Shown piece after piece: positions 1 through 5,970 of a stretch of DNA of 7,721 nucleotides; within the stretch, counting starts at the first letter, position 1, and every line of letters starts with the position of its first letter. The DNA is from Scatosoma sp045645245. Lineage in GTDB: Bacteria > Bacillota > Clostridia > Christensenellales > Borkfalkiaceae. The DNA is taken from positions 1 to 7,721 of the forward strand of contig JAZRIK010000128.1 in NCBI GenBank assembly GCA_045645245.1, given 5' to 3'. The translations under genes were made by a program, and so were the position numbers. The notes below the pieces were generated by a model. The model made no database searches. It had not been told where the DNA came from and saw only the letters and a list, made by a program, of their open reading frames with translations.

Positions 1-65
1 GCCGGACTTGAACCGGCGACCTGCTGATTACGAATCAGCTGCTCTACCGACTGAGCCACAGTAGC
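1..65 (-). tRNA. tRNA-Thr (anticodon CGU), 3' end cut by window edge
   Basis: Decodes the threonine codon ACG. Read on the minus strand from 65, the parts are: 5' acceptor strand GCTACTG, TG, D-arm GCTC/GAGC, anticodon stem GCTGA/TCAGC around the loop TTCGTAA (anticodon CGT), a five-base variable region, and a T-arm GCCGG/CCGGC around TTCAAGT. All visible stems pair perfectly. The window ends exactly at the last base of the T-stem, so the 3' acceptor strand, the discriminator base and any encoded CCA lie outside. A promoter sits just upstream, so it is probably transcribed on its own or as the first gene of a tRNA cluster continuing off the window. Confidence 0.95.
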
Positions 66-99
66 ATATATTATTTTGCTCTCAACTGACAGCTTAATT

Positions 100-128
100 A
101 TTATACTCAATCAAAAAGAAAAAAGCAA
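100..128 (-). promoter_or_regulatory. Promoter for tRNA-Thr
   Basis: On the minus strand there is a perfect -10 box TATAAT (100-105), a 17-base spacer (106-122) and a weak -35 box TTGCTT (123-128). The predicted start near 93 would give a leader of about 28 bases before the mature tRNA 5' end at 65. The -35 box overlaps the 3' arm and T-tract of the preceding gene's terminator, so the two signals share DNA. Confidence 0.6.
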
Positions 129-147
129 GCGTTTTTCTTGCCTTTTT
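113..147 (-). terminator. Rho-independent terminator after the SPOR-like membrane protein gene
   Basis: On the minus strand the stem GCAAG/CTTGC (137-141 with 125-129) encloses a 7-base loop. It can be extended by A-T pairs around a single bulged G, and is followed by an interrupted T-tract (TTTTTTCTTTTT). It lies 34 bases past the stop codon at 181. Confidence 0.75.
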
Positions 148-180
148 ACAAAAAAATATGCGAAATGATTAAAATTTATT

Positions 181-870
181 TTATATTGCATACTCGCTAC
201 ATAAACGCACGTATGAATCTCCCCAAAAACATAACAAATAACGCAAATCTTTATTATACACAACTCCGTTAAGGCAATTTTCGAGCAGTGCAACGCTTTG
301 GCTACAAACCTGCGCAAAAGCATCGTAAATACCGCGATAACTTTTCAACAAGCCGCATAACTGGGTTTTGAGCGTTTCTAAAATTCGCTTACTGGATTGT
401 TGCGTCGCGCCACGGCTTAACCGCTGAATTTCCTGTTGTAAAATTTGCATACAAGCATACAAATTATCCAGCGCAGCGCAAACGGTTGATATATTTTTTC
501 TTTCATTTACGCTTGTAAATACCAACGCTTGCACAAAACAAGCGCGCAACTGTGCATTCGTGCCATTTTGTGCCAGCTCCGTCTGCGCCTTTTCCCCCTG
601 TTCCCTATTAAAATAAACGGCATACGCCACCTTATAATTTTCACCAACCTGCAAGGGATACCCTGCCCCGCCGTTGAGTTGCGCAATCTCCGTCCCCACT
701 TGTATATGCTCCGTTTCCGCTATCAAAAAATAAAAGGTTTTTTCAACCGTAATTTCTTCGCGATGGAATAATAGCCCCGCATATATACACGCAGCAAAGA
801 TAAATAATGCGCAAACGCAAACGGCGAATAGTGCCGCAAACCGTCTTTTTATAAATAAAAACGCCGACAT
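181..870 (-). CDS. Membrane-anchored protein of unknown function with a SPOR-like segment
   Basis: A 229-residue protein with no confident family. The N-terminus is short and positive (K8, R9, R10), followed by one hydrophobic segment (about 11-34), so it is probably a single-pass membrane protein with most of the chain outside. Residues about 44-110 read like a SPOR peptidoglycan-binding repeat: an FYFLI strand (46-50), a GGAGY motif (67-71), a YKVAYAVYF strand (79-87), then an E/Q-rich helix. The remaining 120 residues look helical, with several Cys. No enzyme motif is visible. The gene starts 27 bases after nrdG and could be the third gene of that operon, but a terminator-like hairpin covers its ATG and the ribosome binding site is weak. 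A poor promoter candidate inside the end of nrdG (TTGACG at 945-950, GATAAA at 922-927, 17-base spacer) might serve it. The SPOR assignment is inference from pattern only. Confidence 0.75.
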   Translation of the reverse strand: MSAFLFIKRRFAALFAVCVCALFIFAACIYAGLLFHREEITVEKTFYFLIAETEHIQVGTEIAQLNGGAGYPLQVGENYKVAYAVYFNREQGEKAQTELAQNGTNAQLRACFVQALVFTSVNERKNISTVCAALDNLYACMQILQQEIQRLSRGATQQSSKRILETLKTQLCGLLKSYRGIYDAFAQVCSQSVALLENCLNGVVYNKDLRYLLCFWGDSYVRLCSEYAI

Positions 871-893
871 ACTCTATCGTATGCAGCGTTTCT
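857..893 (-). terminator. Terminator-like hairpin between nrdG and the next gene, covering its start codon
   Basis: On the minus strand AGAAACGC (886-893) pairs with GCGTTTTT (857-864, one G-U). After a small internal loop, CATAC (879-883) pairs with GTATG (868-872) around a 6-base loop. The 3' arm runs into a T-rich stretch. It begins 5 bases after the nrdG stop, as a terminator would, yet the ATG of the following gene (868-870) lies inside the inner stem. It could end nrdDG transcription, reduce read-through, or hide the start codon from ribosomes. Confidence 0.5.
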
Positions 894-897
894 TTTT

Positions 898-1425
898 TTA
901 TTCCAAGTATAATACGCATTTTTTATCGCGCAGGGTTTGTTGCACGTCAATCACTCTTTGATTTGCCGAACCGCGGAATTTTAAGCGAATGTCCTTTTGC
1001 TTTTCAATAAACGGGCCATCTACTAACACGTCGAACATAGCGATTAAATCGCGTGTAATCGGCGTGTTTTTGCGTTTTTCCTTCAAATCCCCGCTTTTTT
1101 CATCGAATACAAAACCCGTATAGCACCAAATACTTTTTTGCGGATAACGGCGTTTTACTTCTTGAATAAACGGATACAAAGCAGTTTGGTTTTGCGGCTC
1201 TAACGGCTCGCCGCCGAGTAAGGATAACCCAGCGATAAAGCTTGAACCCAGCTCGTCGAGAATTTTGTTTTGAACGGCTTCGTCAAACAATTCACCGTAA
1301 GCAAAATCCCAAGCTACTTGATTAAAGCAGTTCTTACACCGATGGGTACAACCGGACACAAACAGCGAAATGCGCACGCCCTCGCCGTTGGCGATATCCG
1401 TCCACTTAATCGTTGCATAATTCAT
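898..1425 (-). CDS. nrdG: Anaerobic ribonucleotide reductase activating protein (radical SAM)
   Basis: This 175-residue cytoplasmic iron-sulfur enzyme cleaves S-adenosylmethionine to create the glycyl radical on NrdD. The radical-SAM cluster motif CxxxCxxC is at C26, C30 and C33 (CTHRCKNC), and the SAM-binding GGEP motif is at 71-74. The N-terminal ATIKWTDIANGEGVR stretch is typical of the family. Length is normal for NrdG (about 155-175). The start is supported by GGAG about 8 bases upstream. It follows the nrdD stop by 14 bases, giving the standard nrdD-nrdG operon, and should be controlled by the NrdR-box promoter upstream of nrdD. Nothing looks broken. Confidence 0.97.
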   Translation of the reverse strand: MNYATIKWTDIANGEGVRISLFVSGCTHRCKNCFNQVAWDFAYGELFDEAVQNKILDELGSSFIAGLSLLGGEPLEPQNQTALYPFIQEVKRRYPQKSIWCYTGFVFDEKSGDLKEKRKNTPITRDLIAMFDVLVDGPFIEKQKDIRLKFRGSANQRVIDVQQTLRDKKCVLYLE

Positions 1426-1439
1426 CGCAAAACTCCATC

Positions 1440-3614
1440 TTAAAGATGCAAGACGCGGTCTTTAATTTCTTGCGTTCTGCCTTGGTTCCAGTATTGCGTA
1501 CCGATATATCCGCACGTACGGCGCGCGACGTTCATTTTGTTTTGGTCTTGGTTCTTGCAATGCGGGCATTCCCAAATAAGCTTACCCGATTCGTCCGTTT
1601 GAATTTGAATTTCACCGTCGTATCCGCATACTTGGCAATAGTCGCTCTTCGTATTGAGTTCCGCATACATAATGTTTTCGTAAATAAATTTCATTACGGC
1701 GAGAACGGCAGGAATATTGTCTTGCATATTCGGCACTTCCACGTACGAAATTGCGCCGCCGGGCGAAAGTTGTTGGAATTCGCTTTCAAATTTAAGCTTG
1801 GTAAACGCGTCGATTTCTTCGCTTACGTGTACGTGATAGCTGTTGGTAATATAGCTCTTATCCGTCACGCCGGGAATAACGCCGAAGCGTTTTTGCAAGC
1901 ATTTGGAAAATTTATACGTCGTGCTTTCCAGCGGCGTTCCGTACAGCGAAAAGTCGATATTTTCTTTCGCTTTCCATTCTTTACACTTATCGTTCATATG
2001 CTGCATCACGGACAACGCAAACGGTTTCGCTTCTTCGTCGGTGTGCGATTTTCCCGTCATATGTTTTACGCATTCGTAAAGCCCTGCATAGCCAAGCGAA
2101 ATGGTAGAATAGCCGCCGTAAAGCAGTTTATCAATCGTTTCGCCCTTTTTCAAACGCGCCAAAGCACCGTATTGCCAAAGAATGGGCGCTGCGTCGGAAA
2201 GCGTGCCTTTTAAGCGGTTGTGGCGATGCATCAGCGCTTGATAGCAAAGCTCTAAACGCTCGTCGAAAATCTCCCAGAATTTTGTTAAATCTCTACCCGA
2301 TGAGAGCGCAACGTCCACCAAGTTAATGGTGACAACGCCTTGATTGAAACGACCGTAATATTTGGGTTTTCCGTCCGCGTCAACAAACGGCGTTAAGAAG
2401 CTTCTGCAACCCATACAGGTATAGCAATGCCCCACTCCGTTTTTATCCACTTTGAATTCGAGCATTTTCTTTTCGGAAATATAATCGGGTACCATACGCT
2501 TTGCCGTACATTTCGCGGCAAGCTCGGTCAAGTACCAGTATTTTTGGTCTTCGGAAATATTATCCGGTTCGAGCACGTAAATCAGCTTGGGGAAAGCAGG
2601 CGTAATCCATACGCCCGATTCGTTTTTAACCCCTTGAATGCGTTGTTTGAGCGTTTCTTCGATAATCATTGCTAAATCGGCTTTTTCTTGCTCGTCGCGC
2701 GCTTCGTTGAGATACATAAATACCGTCACGAACGGTGCTTGTCCATTCGTTGTCAAAAGCGTGACCACTTGATATTGAATGGTTTGAATACCGCGTTTAA
2801 TTTCACCGCGCAAACGCTTTTCCGCAATTTCGTTGATATGTTCTTCGTCCGTCACGCCCACCTTGGACAATTCTTCCGCAACTTCTTTACGAATTTTTCT
2901 ACGGCTAATATCAACAAACGGCGCAAGGTGCGTTAAAGAAATGCTTTGACCGCCGTATTGATTAGACGCCACCTGCGCAATAATTTGCGTAGCGATATTG
3001 CAAGCGGTAGAAAAGCTATGCGGTTTTTCAATTAACGTACCCGAAATAACCGTACCGTTTTGCAACATATCTTCCAAATTAACAAGGTCGCAATTATGCA
3101 TATGTTGTGCAAAATAATCGGCGTCATGGAAATGAATAAGCCCTTGATCGTGCGCCGCAACGATATTATCCGGCAATAAAATACGGCGCGTTAAGTCTTT
3201 GGATACTTCCCCCGCCATATAGTCGCGTTGAACGCTGTTTACCGTAGGGTTTTTATTTGAGTTTTCTTGCTTAACTTCTTCGTTGTTGCATTCAATCAAC
3301 GTTAAAATTTGCGCGTCCGTCGTATTCGACTTACGCACCAGCTCACGCGTATAACGATAGGTAATATATTTACGCGCCAAAACAAACGCCTTCATATCCA
3401 TAAGGCGGTTTTCTACCATATCCTGCACTTCTTCTACGTGGACGGAACGCCCCATTTTGTGGCATTCTTCTTCCACCATACCGGCAAGTGCGACAATTTC
3501 CATCTCGGAAATGCGCGCCGATTCTAAAACCTCTTTATTTGCTTTACGAACTGCGCCAACGATTTTCTCGTTATCAAAATCAACCTCGCGTCCACTTCTC
3601 TTAATAATTTTCAT
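1440..3614 (-). CDS. nrdD: Anaerobic (class III) ribonucleoside-triphosphate reductase
   Basis: A 724-residue glycyl-radical enzyme that reduces ribonucleoside triphosphates to dNTPs without oxygen, in the cytoplasm. Residues 1 to about 92 form an ATP-cone, the allosteric domain that senses ATP/dATP. The catalytic barrel holds C175 (MHNCDL), at the same number as the essential E. coli Cys, and C403 in a CYTCMGCR motif (397-404), the likely thiyl-radical Cys. Near the C-terminus a zinc site is formed by C660/C663 and C683/C686. The glycyl-radical loop RTCGYIG follows, with G702 matching E. coli G681. The start is the ATG at 3612-3614, six bases after GGGAGG. An in-frame ATG 18 bases upstream would put that ribosome binding site inside the gene and was rejected. 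nrdG follows at 14 bases. Confidence 0.98.
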   Translation of the reverse strand: MKIIKRSGREVDFDNEKIVGAVRKANKEVLESARISEMEIVALAGMVEEECHKMGRSVHVEEVQDMVENRLMDMKAFVLARKYITYRYTRELVRKSNTTDAQILTLIECNNEEVKQENSNKNPTVNSVQRDYMAGEVSKDLTRRILLPDNIVAAHDQGLIHFHDADYFAQHMHNCDLVNLEDMLQNGTVISGTLIEKPHSFSTACNIATQIIAQVASNQYGGQSISLTHLAPFVDISRRKIRKEVAEELSKVGVTDEEHINEIAEKRLRGEIKRGIQTIQYQVVTLLTTNGQAPFVTVFMYLNEARDEQEKADLAMIIEETLKQRIQGVKNESGVWITPAFPKLIYVLEPDNISEDQKYWYLTELAAKCTAKRMVPDYISEKKMLEFKVDKNGVGHCYTCMGCRSFLTPFVDADGKPKYYGRFNQGVVTINLVDVALSSGRDLTKFWEIFDERLELCYQALMHRHNRLKGTLSDAAPILWQYGALARLKKGETIDKLLYGGYSTISLGYAGLYECVKHMTGKSHTDEEAKPFALSVMQHMNDKCKEWKAKENIDFSLYGTPLESTTYKFSKCLQKRFGVIPGVTDKSYITNSYHVHVSEEIDAFTKLKFESEFQQLSPGGAISYVEVPNMQDNIPAVLAVMKFIYENIMYAELNTKSDYCQVCGYDGEIQIQTDESGKLIWECPHCKNQDQNKMNVARRTCGYIGTQYWNQGRTQEIKDRVLHL

Positions 3615-3620
3615 ACTTAT

Positions 3621-3626
3621 CCTCCC
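3621..3626 (-). promoter_or_regulatory. Ribosome binding site that fixes the nrdD start
   Basis: GGGAGG on the minus strand lies six bases before the ATG at 3612-3614. It falls inside the longer reading frame that begins at 3632, so the shorter 724-residue protein starting MKIIKRSG is preferred. That start also matches where ATP-cone domains usually begin. Confidence 0.85.
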
Positions 3627-3677
3627 GCGCAATGAACAACCAACCCTTCAATAGACGCCTTTTTCTTTCGTTAACTA

Positions 3678-3693
3678 TAACTATATATTGTGC
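3678..3693. promoter_or_regulatory. NrdR box 1 (closest to nrdD)
   Basis: This is a 16-base site with core CTATATATTG (3681-3690) followed by TGC, close to the known NrdR consensus acaCwATATaTwGtgt. It would lie in the transcribed leader if the promoter at 3748-3775 is used. Its core starts 32 bases from that of box 2, about three helical turns. Confidence 0.7.
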
Positions 3694-3709
3694 TTTCTTT
3701 TTCGCTTTA

Positions 3710-3725
3710 ACACAATATCTTGTAT
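3710..3725. promoter_or_regulatory. NrdR box 2
   Basis: The sequence ACACAATATCTTGTAT is a near-palindrome matching the NrdR consensus at nearly every position, including the flanking ACA. The core is CAATATCTTG (3713-3722). It lies between boxes 1 and 3, just downstream of the predicted nrdD transcription start. Confidence 0.75.
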
Positions 3726-3747
3726 GTTTTTTTAACCGTGCCTTAAT

Positions 3748-3775
3748 ATTATACCATATATTGTGGTAAAGTCAA
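3748..3775 (-). promoter_or_regulatory. nrdD-nrdG promoter
   Basis: On the minus strand: -35 TTGACT (3770-3775), a 16-base spacer and a perfect -10 TATAAT (3748-3753). Transcription should begin near 3741. NrdR box 3 covers the spacer, so the promoter is predicted to be repressed by NrdR when dATP is plentiful. No nrdR gene is in the window. Confidence 0.8.
3751..3766. promoter_or_regulatory. NrdR box 3, inside the nrdD promoter
   Basis: The sequence ATACCATATATTGTGG has core CCATATATTG (3754-3763), with one mismatch to the NrdR consensus. It fills the spacer between the -35 and -10 boxes and overlaps the -10, an ideal place to block RNA polymerase. Its core starts 41 bases from that of box 2, about four helical turns. 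Confidence 0.72.
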
Positions 3776-3930
3776 GCAAATGAAAACAAAATAATGTATG
3801 CAAAAAAATGATAATAAAAAGGCAAAAAATATTCGTTTTTTTTATAGACCGATTGTGAATACGGACGGTTATTCAAACGCGGCTCAGCGCGGCTATAACA
3901 AAATAAAATACTTCTCTGAATTTTTGCGTA

Positions 3931-3966
3931 AAAAAAAGAAAAAAAACGGGGTTTTTCCGCTCTTTT
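3931..3966 (-). terminator. Rho-independent terminator after rho
   Basis: On the minus strand AAAAGAGCGG (3957-3966) pairs with CCGTTTTTTT (3940-3949) with two G-U pairs and a 7-base loop, followed by a long T-rich tract to 3931. It starts 12 bases beyond the rho stop codon. Only three G-C pairs support the stem, but the T-tract is strong. Confidence 0.7.
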
Positions 3967-3978
3967 CCTTAATCGTTA

Positions 3979-5457
3979 TTATTTTGTCAGTGCTTGTATT
4001 TTTTGCGTAAATGCCGCTTGCGAATCCAACTCGACCAGCCATTTTCGCAACGCCTGTTCGCCGTATGCGGGTATAAATTTGGACGATACTACGTCGCGCA
4101 ACTTTTCTTCATTGGTTGCCAACGCAAACTCGTCGTTTACTCTTGAAGCAGCCAAATGAATTGCAGGATAATTTCTTTGAAGCGCCAGCGTTTGGCTTAA
4201 ACGCACTACGTGATTTGCCAAGGGCGACAATTCGGTTGCAATTAAATCGTCCGCAGGGTTGCCCGTATCCATACTATGCGTAGCAATGATCGTGATAGAG
4301 CCACCGCCTTCGTAAGCGTGCGCCGCGCCAAAATATTTCTTCAAGTAATGCAAGGTTTTACTTTCCAGCCCGCCTGCCAACACCTTTCCGCCTGCAGAAT
4401 CGTCCGTATCGTTATACGCGCGCGCCAAGGCGTTTAACGAATCGACCATCAGGACAACCGCATGTCCCGACTCTGCGTATTTTTTCGCGCGTTTAAGTAT
4501 AAATTCCGCTACGAATACTTGACGTTCGGGCTCGTCTTCATAGGTAGAATAGACCAACCGATCTTCTGCGCAGCATTCGCGGAAACGGCGGATATATTCG
4601 TGAGATTGCTCGTTCAATAACACAAACGGTATAACGTTGCGACGCCCTTGATTGAGTATTTTAACCAACTCGTATAACAAAAGCGTTTTTCCCACTTTCG
4701 GCTCGCCCAAAATAAGACTGCGCTGCCCCTTAAACAACGGCAAAAGCCAGTCGAAATATCTTGCGAGCATCGTATCCGTTATCGGATTATTGCAAAAGTT
4801 TAATCTTTCCTTTGGATAAACGATGCTATCTTGCCCTTCTTGGGTGCGTTTAACGTCAGCCAAACTTACTTCATTAATCGTTAAAATTTGGTTTGCAACG
4901 TATGCTTTTGAGCCGCGGTTCGCGTGACAAGAAATCACGTCCCCTTCTCGCAAATCGTGTAAACGAATTAAGTCGATGGGAATAATTACTTTTTGTCCGT
5001 TTTCAATACAATTTAACGGCAACAGCATCGAATAGCCGTCAAACGTATGCAACTGCCCTACGTGGACCGCTTTGGAAAATTGTTCTTGCGGTTCAAACTG
5101 CGCTTCGCCTTCTGCTCGAAACTCAATATACGGATTCGCGGCGATAAATTCTTCCAGCGTTTCATATACGGGCGGCTGATAGTTGGGGAAGTATAATTCT
5201 TTTAACTGTGCAATTCTTTGAACAATCGCCGGAGCGATAAAATCGTTTTTAAGGGGTGCGCCGCGGTTGGATAACGTTTCAGGAAGCTCTTCTTCCGCAA
5301 GAATGGCAACAATCTTTTTAATCAAATCATCTTTGCTCAGCGTAGTAGATTTTGCCACGCCGATAGAACGCCCATACGCCCGCAACGGACCTATAGCGAT
5401 TGTATAAAGATATTTTTCGCACATTAACTTAAATTGCGCCATTGACCTTTCGCCCAT
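3979..5457 (-). CDS. rho: Divergent Rho-family ATPase (transcription termination factor Rho or a Rho-like paralogue)
   Basis: A 492-residue protein; E. coli Rho has 419. Rho is a hexameric RNA-dependent ATPase that pulls RNA polymerase off transcripts. Order: Rho_N/SAP-like helices (about 12-55), a linker, an OB-fold RNA-binding domain (about 130-200), then the RecA-like motor. Intact motor parts are Walker A GEPKVGKT (251-258), catalytic E283, Walker B with D339-S340, LARAYN (344-349), Q-loop GGKVLAGG (356-363) and R428 (E. coli R353). By my alignment to remembered E. coli Rho, altered sites are: R-loop KGTGN to SPLAN (411-415), R212 to Q284, R269 to A343, arginine finger R366 to N441 (R439 is close), and the OB aromatics GFGF to GYSM (141-144). 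ATPase activity is plausible; normal RNA tracking is uncertain. The start is supported by GGGAGA five bases upstream. It is co-transcribed with the DUF1934 gene, 24 bases ahead. Confidence 0.88.
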   Translation of the reverse strand: MGERSMAQFKLMCEKYLYTIAIGPLRAYGRSIGVAKSTTLSKDDLIKKIVAILAEEELPETLSNRGAPLKNDFIAPAIVQRIAQLKELYFPNYQPPVYETLEEFIAANPYIEFRAEGEAQFEPQEQFSKAVHVGQLHTFDGYSMLLPLNCIENGQKVIIPIDLIRLHDLREGDVISCHANRGSKAYVANQILTINEVSLADVKRTQEGQDSIVYPKERLNFCNNPITDTMLARYFDWLLPLFKGQRSLILGEPKVGKTLLLYELVKILNQGRRNVIPFVLLNEQSHEYIRRFRECCAEDRLVYSTYEDEPERQVFVAEFILKRAKKYAESGHAVVLMVDSLNALARAYNDTDDSAGGKVLAGGLESKTLHYLKKYFGAAHAYEGGGSITIIATHSMDTGNPADDLIATELSPLANHVVRLSQTLALQRNYPAIHLAASRVNDEFALATNEEKLRDVVSSKFIPAYGEQALRKWLVELDSQAAFTQKIQALTK

Positions 5458-5481
5458 ATTTCTCTCCCGTAAAATGATAAC

Positions 5482-5871
5482 TTAAATATTTTTTGCGTGA
5501 ATACGCAGCTGCATTTTTTGCCGTTCGCCGCTAATCATTAAATCGTAATGTAATAAAGCGAGCAACGATTTTTCTCCCAGCGAATAGCTTGCTTTATGCG
5601 TTTGCGTTTCCACCTTCCCCGACGAATCGCCCAGCCCTATGCTTCCCGTCGTCGTTTCGCCGTCTTTTAAGCAAAGCTGCAAGGTATAATCGCCCGTTCG
5701 TGCGATTGTCACTTGGTCGCCTTGAAAAAACATATCGACAAGCGCGCTTTCTTCTTGATAAATAACGCGCGCCGATAAAGCGGAAAGCGCCATTTTGCCC
5801 TGCCGAACGATTTTCGTTTCTTGCCCATCAGCAGTGGTTGTTATTGTAATGGAACACGCTTGTAATATCAT
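5482..5871 (-). CDS. DUF1934 (YwiB-like) protein
   Basis: A 129-residue cytoplasmic protein resembling the DUF1934/YwiB family of Bacillota, which is about 140 residues, folds as a small calycin-like beta-barrel and has no established function. The pattern of alternating strands fits: an N-terminal strand with TITTTADGQ, then RVIYQEES, a VTIARTGDYTLQLCL segment around residues 53-67, a GSIGLGDSSGKVETQTHKA stretch, and a last strand pair ending KMQLRIHA. There is no signal peptide, membrane segment or catalytic motif. The start has GAGGT a few bases upstream. It is the first gene after the promoter at 5892-5920 and lies 24 bases before rho, so the two are probably made together. The assignment rests on remembered family pattern. 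Confidence 0.8.
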   Translation of the reverse strand: MILQACSITITTTADGQETKIVRQGKMALSALSARVIYQEESALVDMFFQGDQVTIARTGDYTLQLCLKDGETTTGSIGLGDSSGKVETQTHKASYSLGEKSLLALLHYDLMISGERQKMQLRIHAKNI

Positions 5872-5891
5872 TTTCGACCTCTTACGACATT

Positions 5892-5920
5892 ATTATAACA
5901 AATTTTTTATAAAATGTAAA
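5892..5920 (-). promoter_or_regulatory. Promoter for the DUF1934-rho unit
   Basis: On the minus strand: -35 TTTACA (5915-5920), a 17-base spacer and a perfect -10 TATAAT (5892-5897). Predicted start is near 5885, leaving a leader of only about 14 bases that still holds the GAGG ribosome binding site. So rho has no long leader for the autoregulation by attenuation known for E. coli rho. Confidence 0.85.
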
Positions 5921-5932
5921 CGCTTTCTTGAA

Positions 5933-5968
5933 AAAAATCCCGATTTTTGTAAAATAATCGGGATTTTT
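5933..5968. terminator. Terminator after tyrA, symmetric hairpin
   Basis: A perfect 13-bp inverted repeat, AAAAATCCCGATT (5933-5945) with AATCGGGATTTTT (5956-5968), around a 10-base loop. On the minus strand it starts 2 bases after the tyrA stop and ends in seven T, so it is a strong tyrA terminator. The other strand also ends in a T-run, so it could work both ways, although no plus-strand gene is present. Confidence 0.9.
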
Positions 5969-5970
5969 AA

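Larger units (their letters stand above)
3615..3978. other. 364-base gene-free region between rho and nrdD
   Basis: From rho towards nrdD it contains: the rho terminator (3931-3966); an AT-rich stretch (about 3780-3930) in which I see no gene or clear RNA; the nrdD promoter (3748-3775); three NrdR-box-like sites (3678-3766); and the rest of the nrdD leader. If transcription starts near 3741 the leader is about 125 bases. I saw no riboswitch-like structure in it. A 70-codon plus-strand frame at 3798-4010 is judged to be chance. Confidence 0.7.

Noticed and set aside
869..878. Ten-base match ATACTCTATC, also found on the other strand at 6817-6826
   Set aside because: A single 10-base match within 7.7 kb is expected by chance, and the two contexts differ.
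1413..2213. Plus-strand frame of 266 codons opposite nrdD
   Set aside because: It lies wholly antisense to highly conserved nrdD sequence and the start of nrdG, and its product has no recognisable domain. It is a shadow of the codon pattern on the other strand.
3615..3632. Longer nrdD start six codons upstream
   Set aside because: It would place the GGGAGG binding site inside the coding sequence, and no good binding site precedes it.
3798..4010. Plus-strand frame of 70 codons with a hydrophobic C-terminus
   Set aside because: It has no ribosome binding site, its lysine run is the rho terminator T-tract read backwards, and its hydrophobic tail overlaps the end of rho. Best seen as chance.
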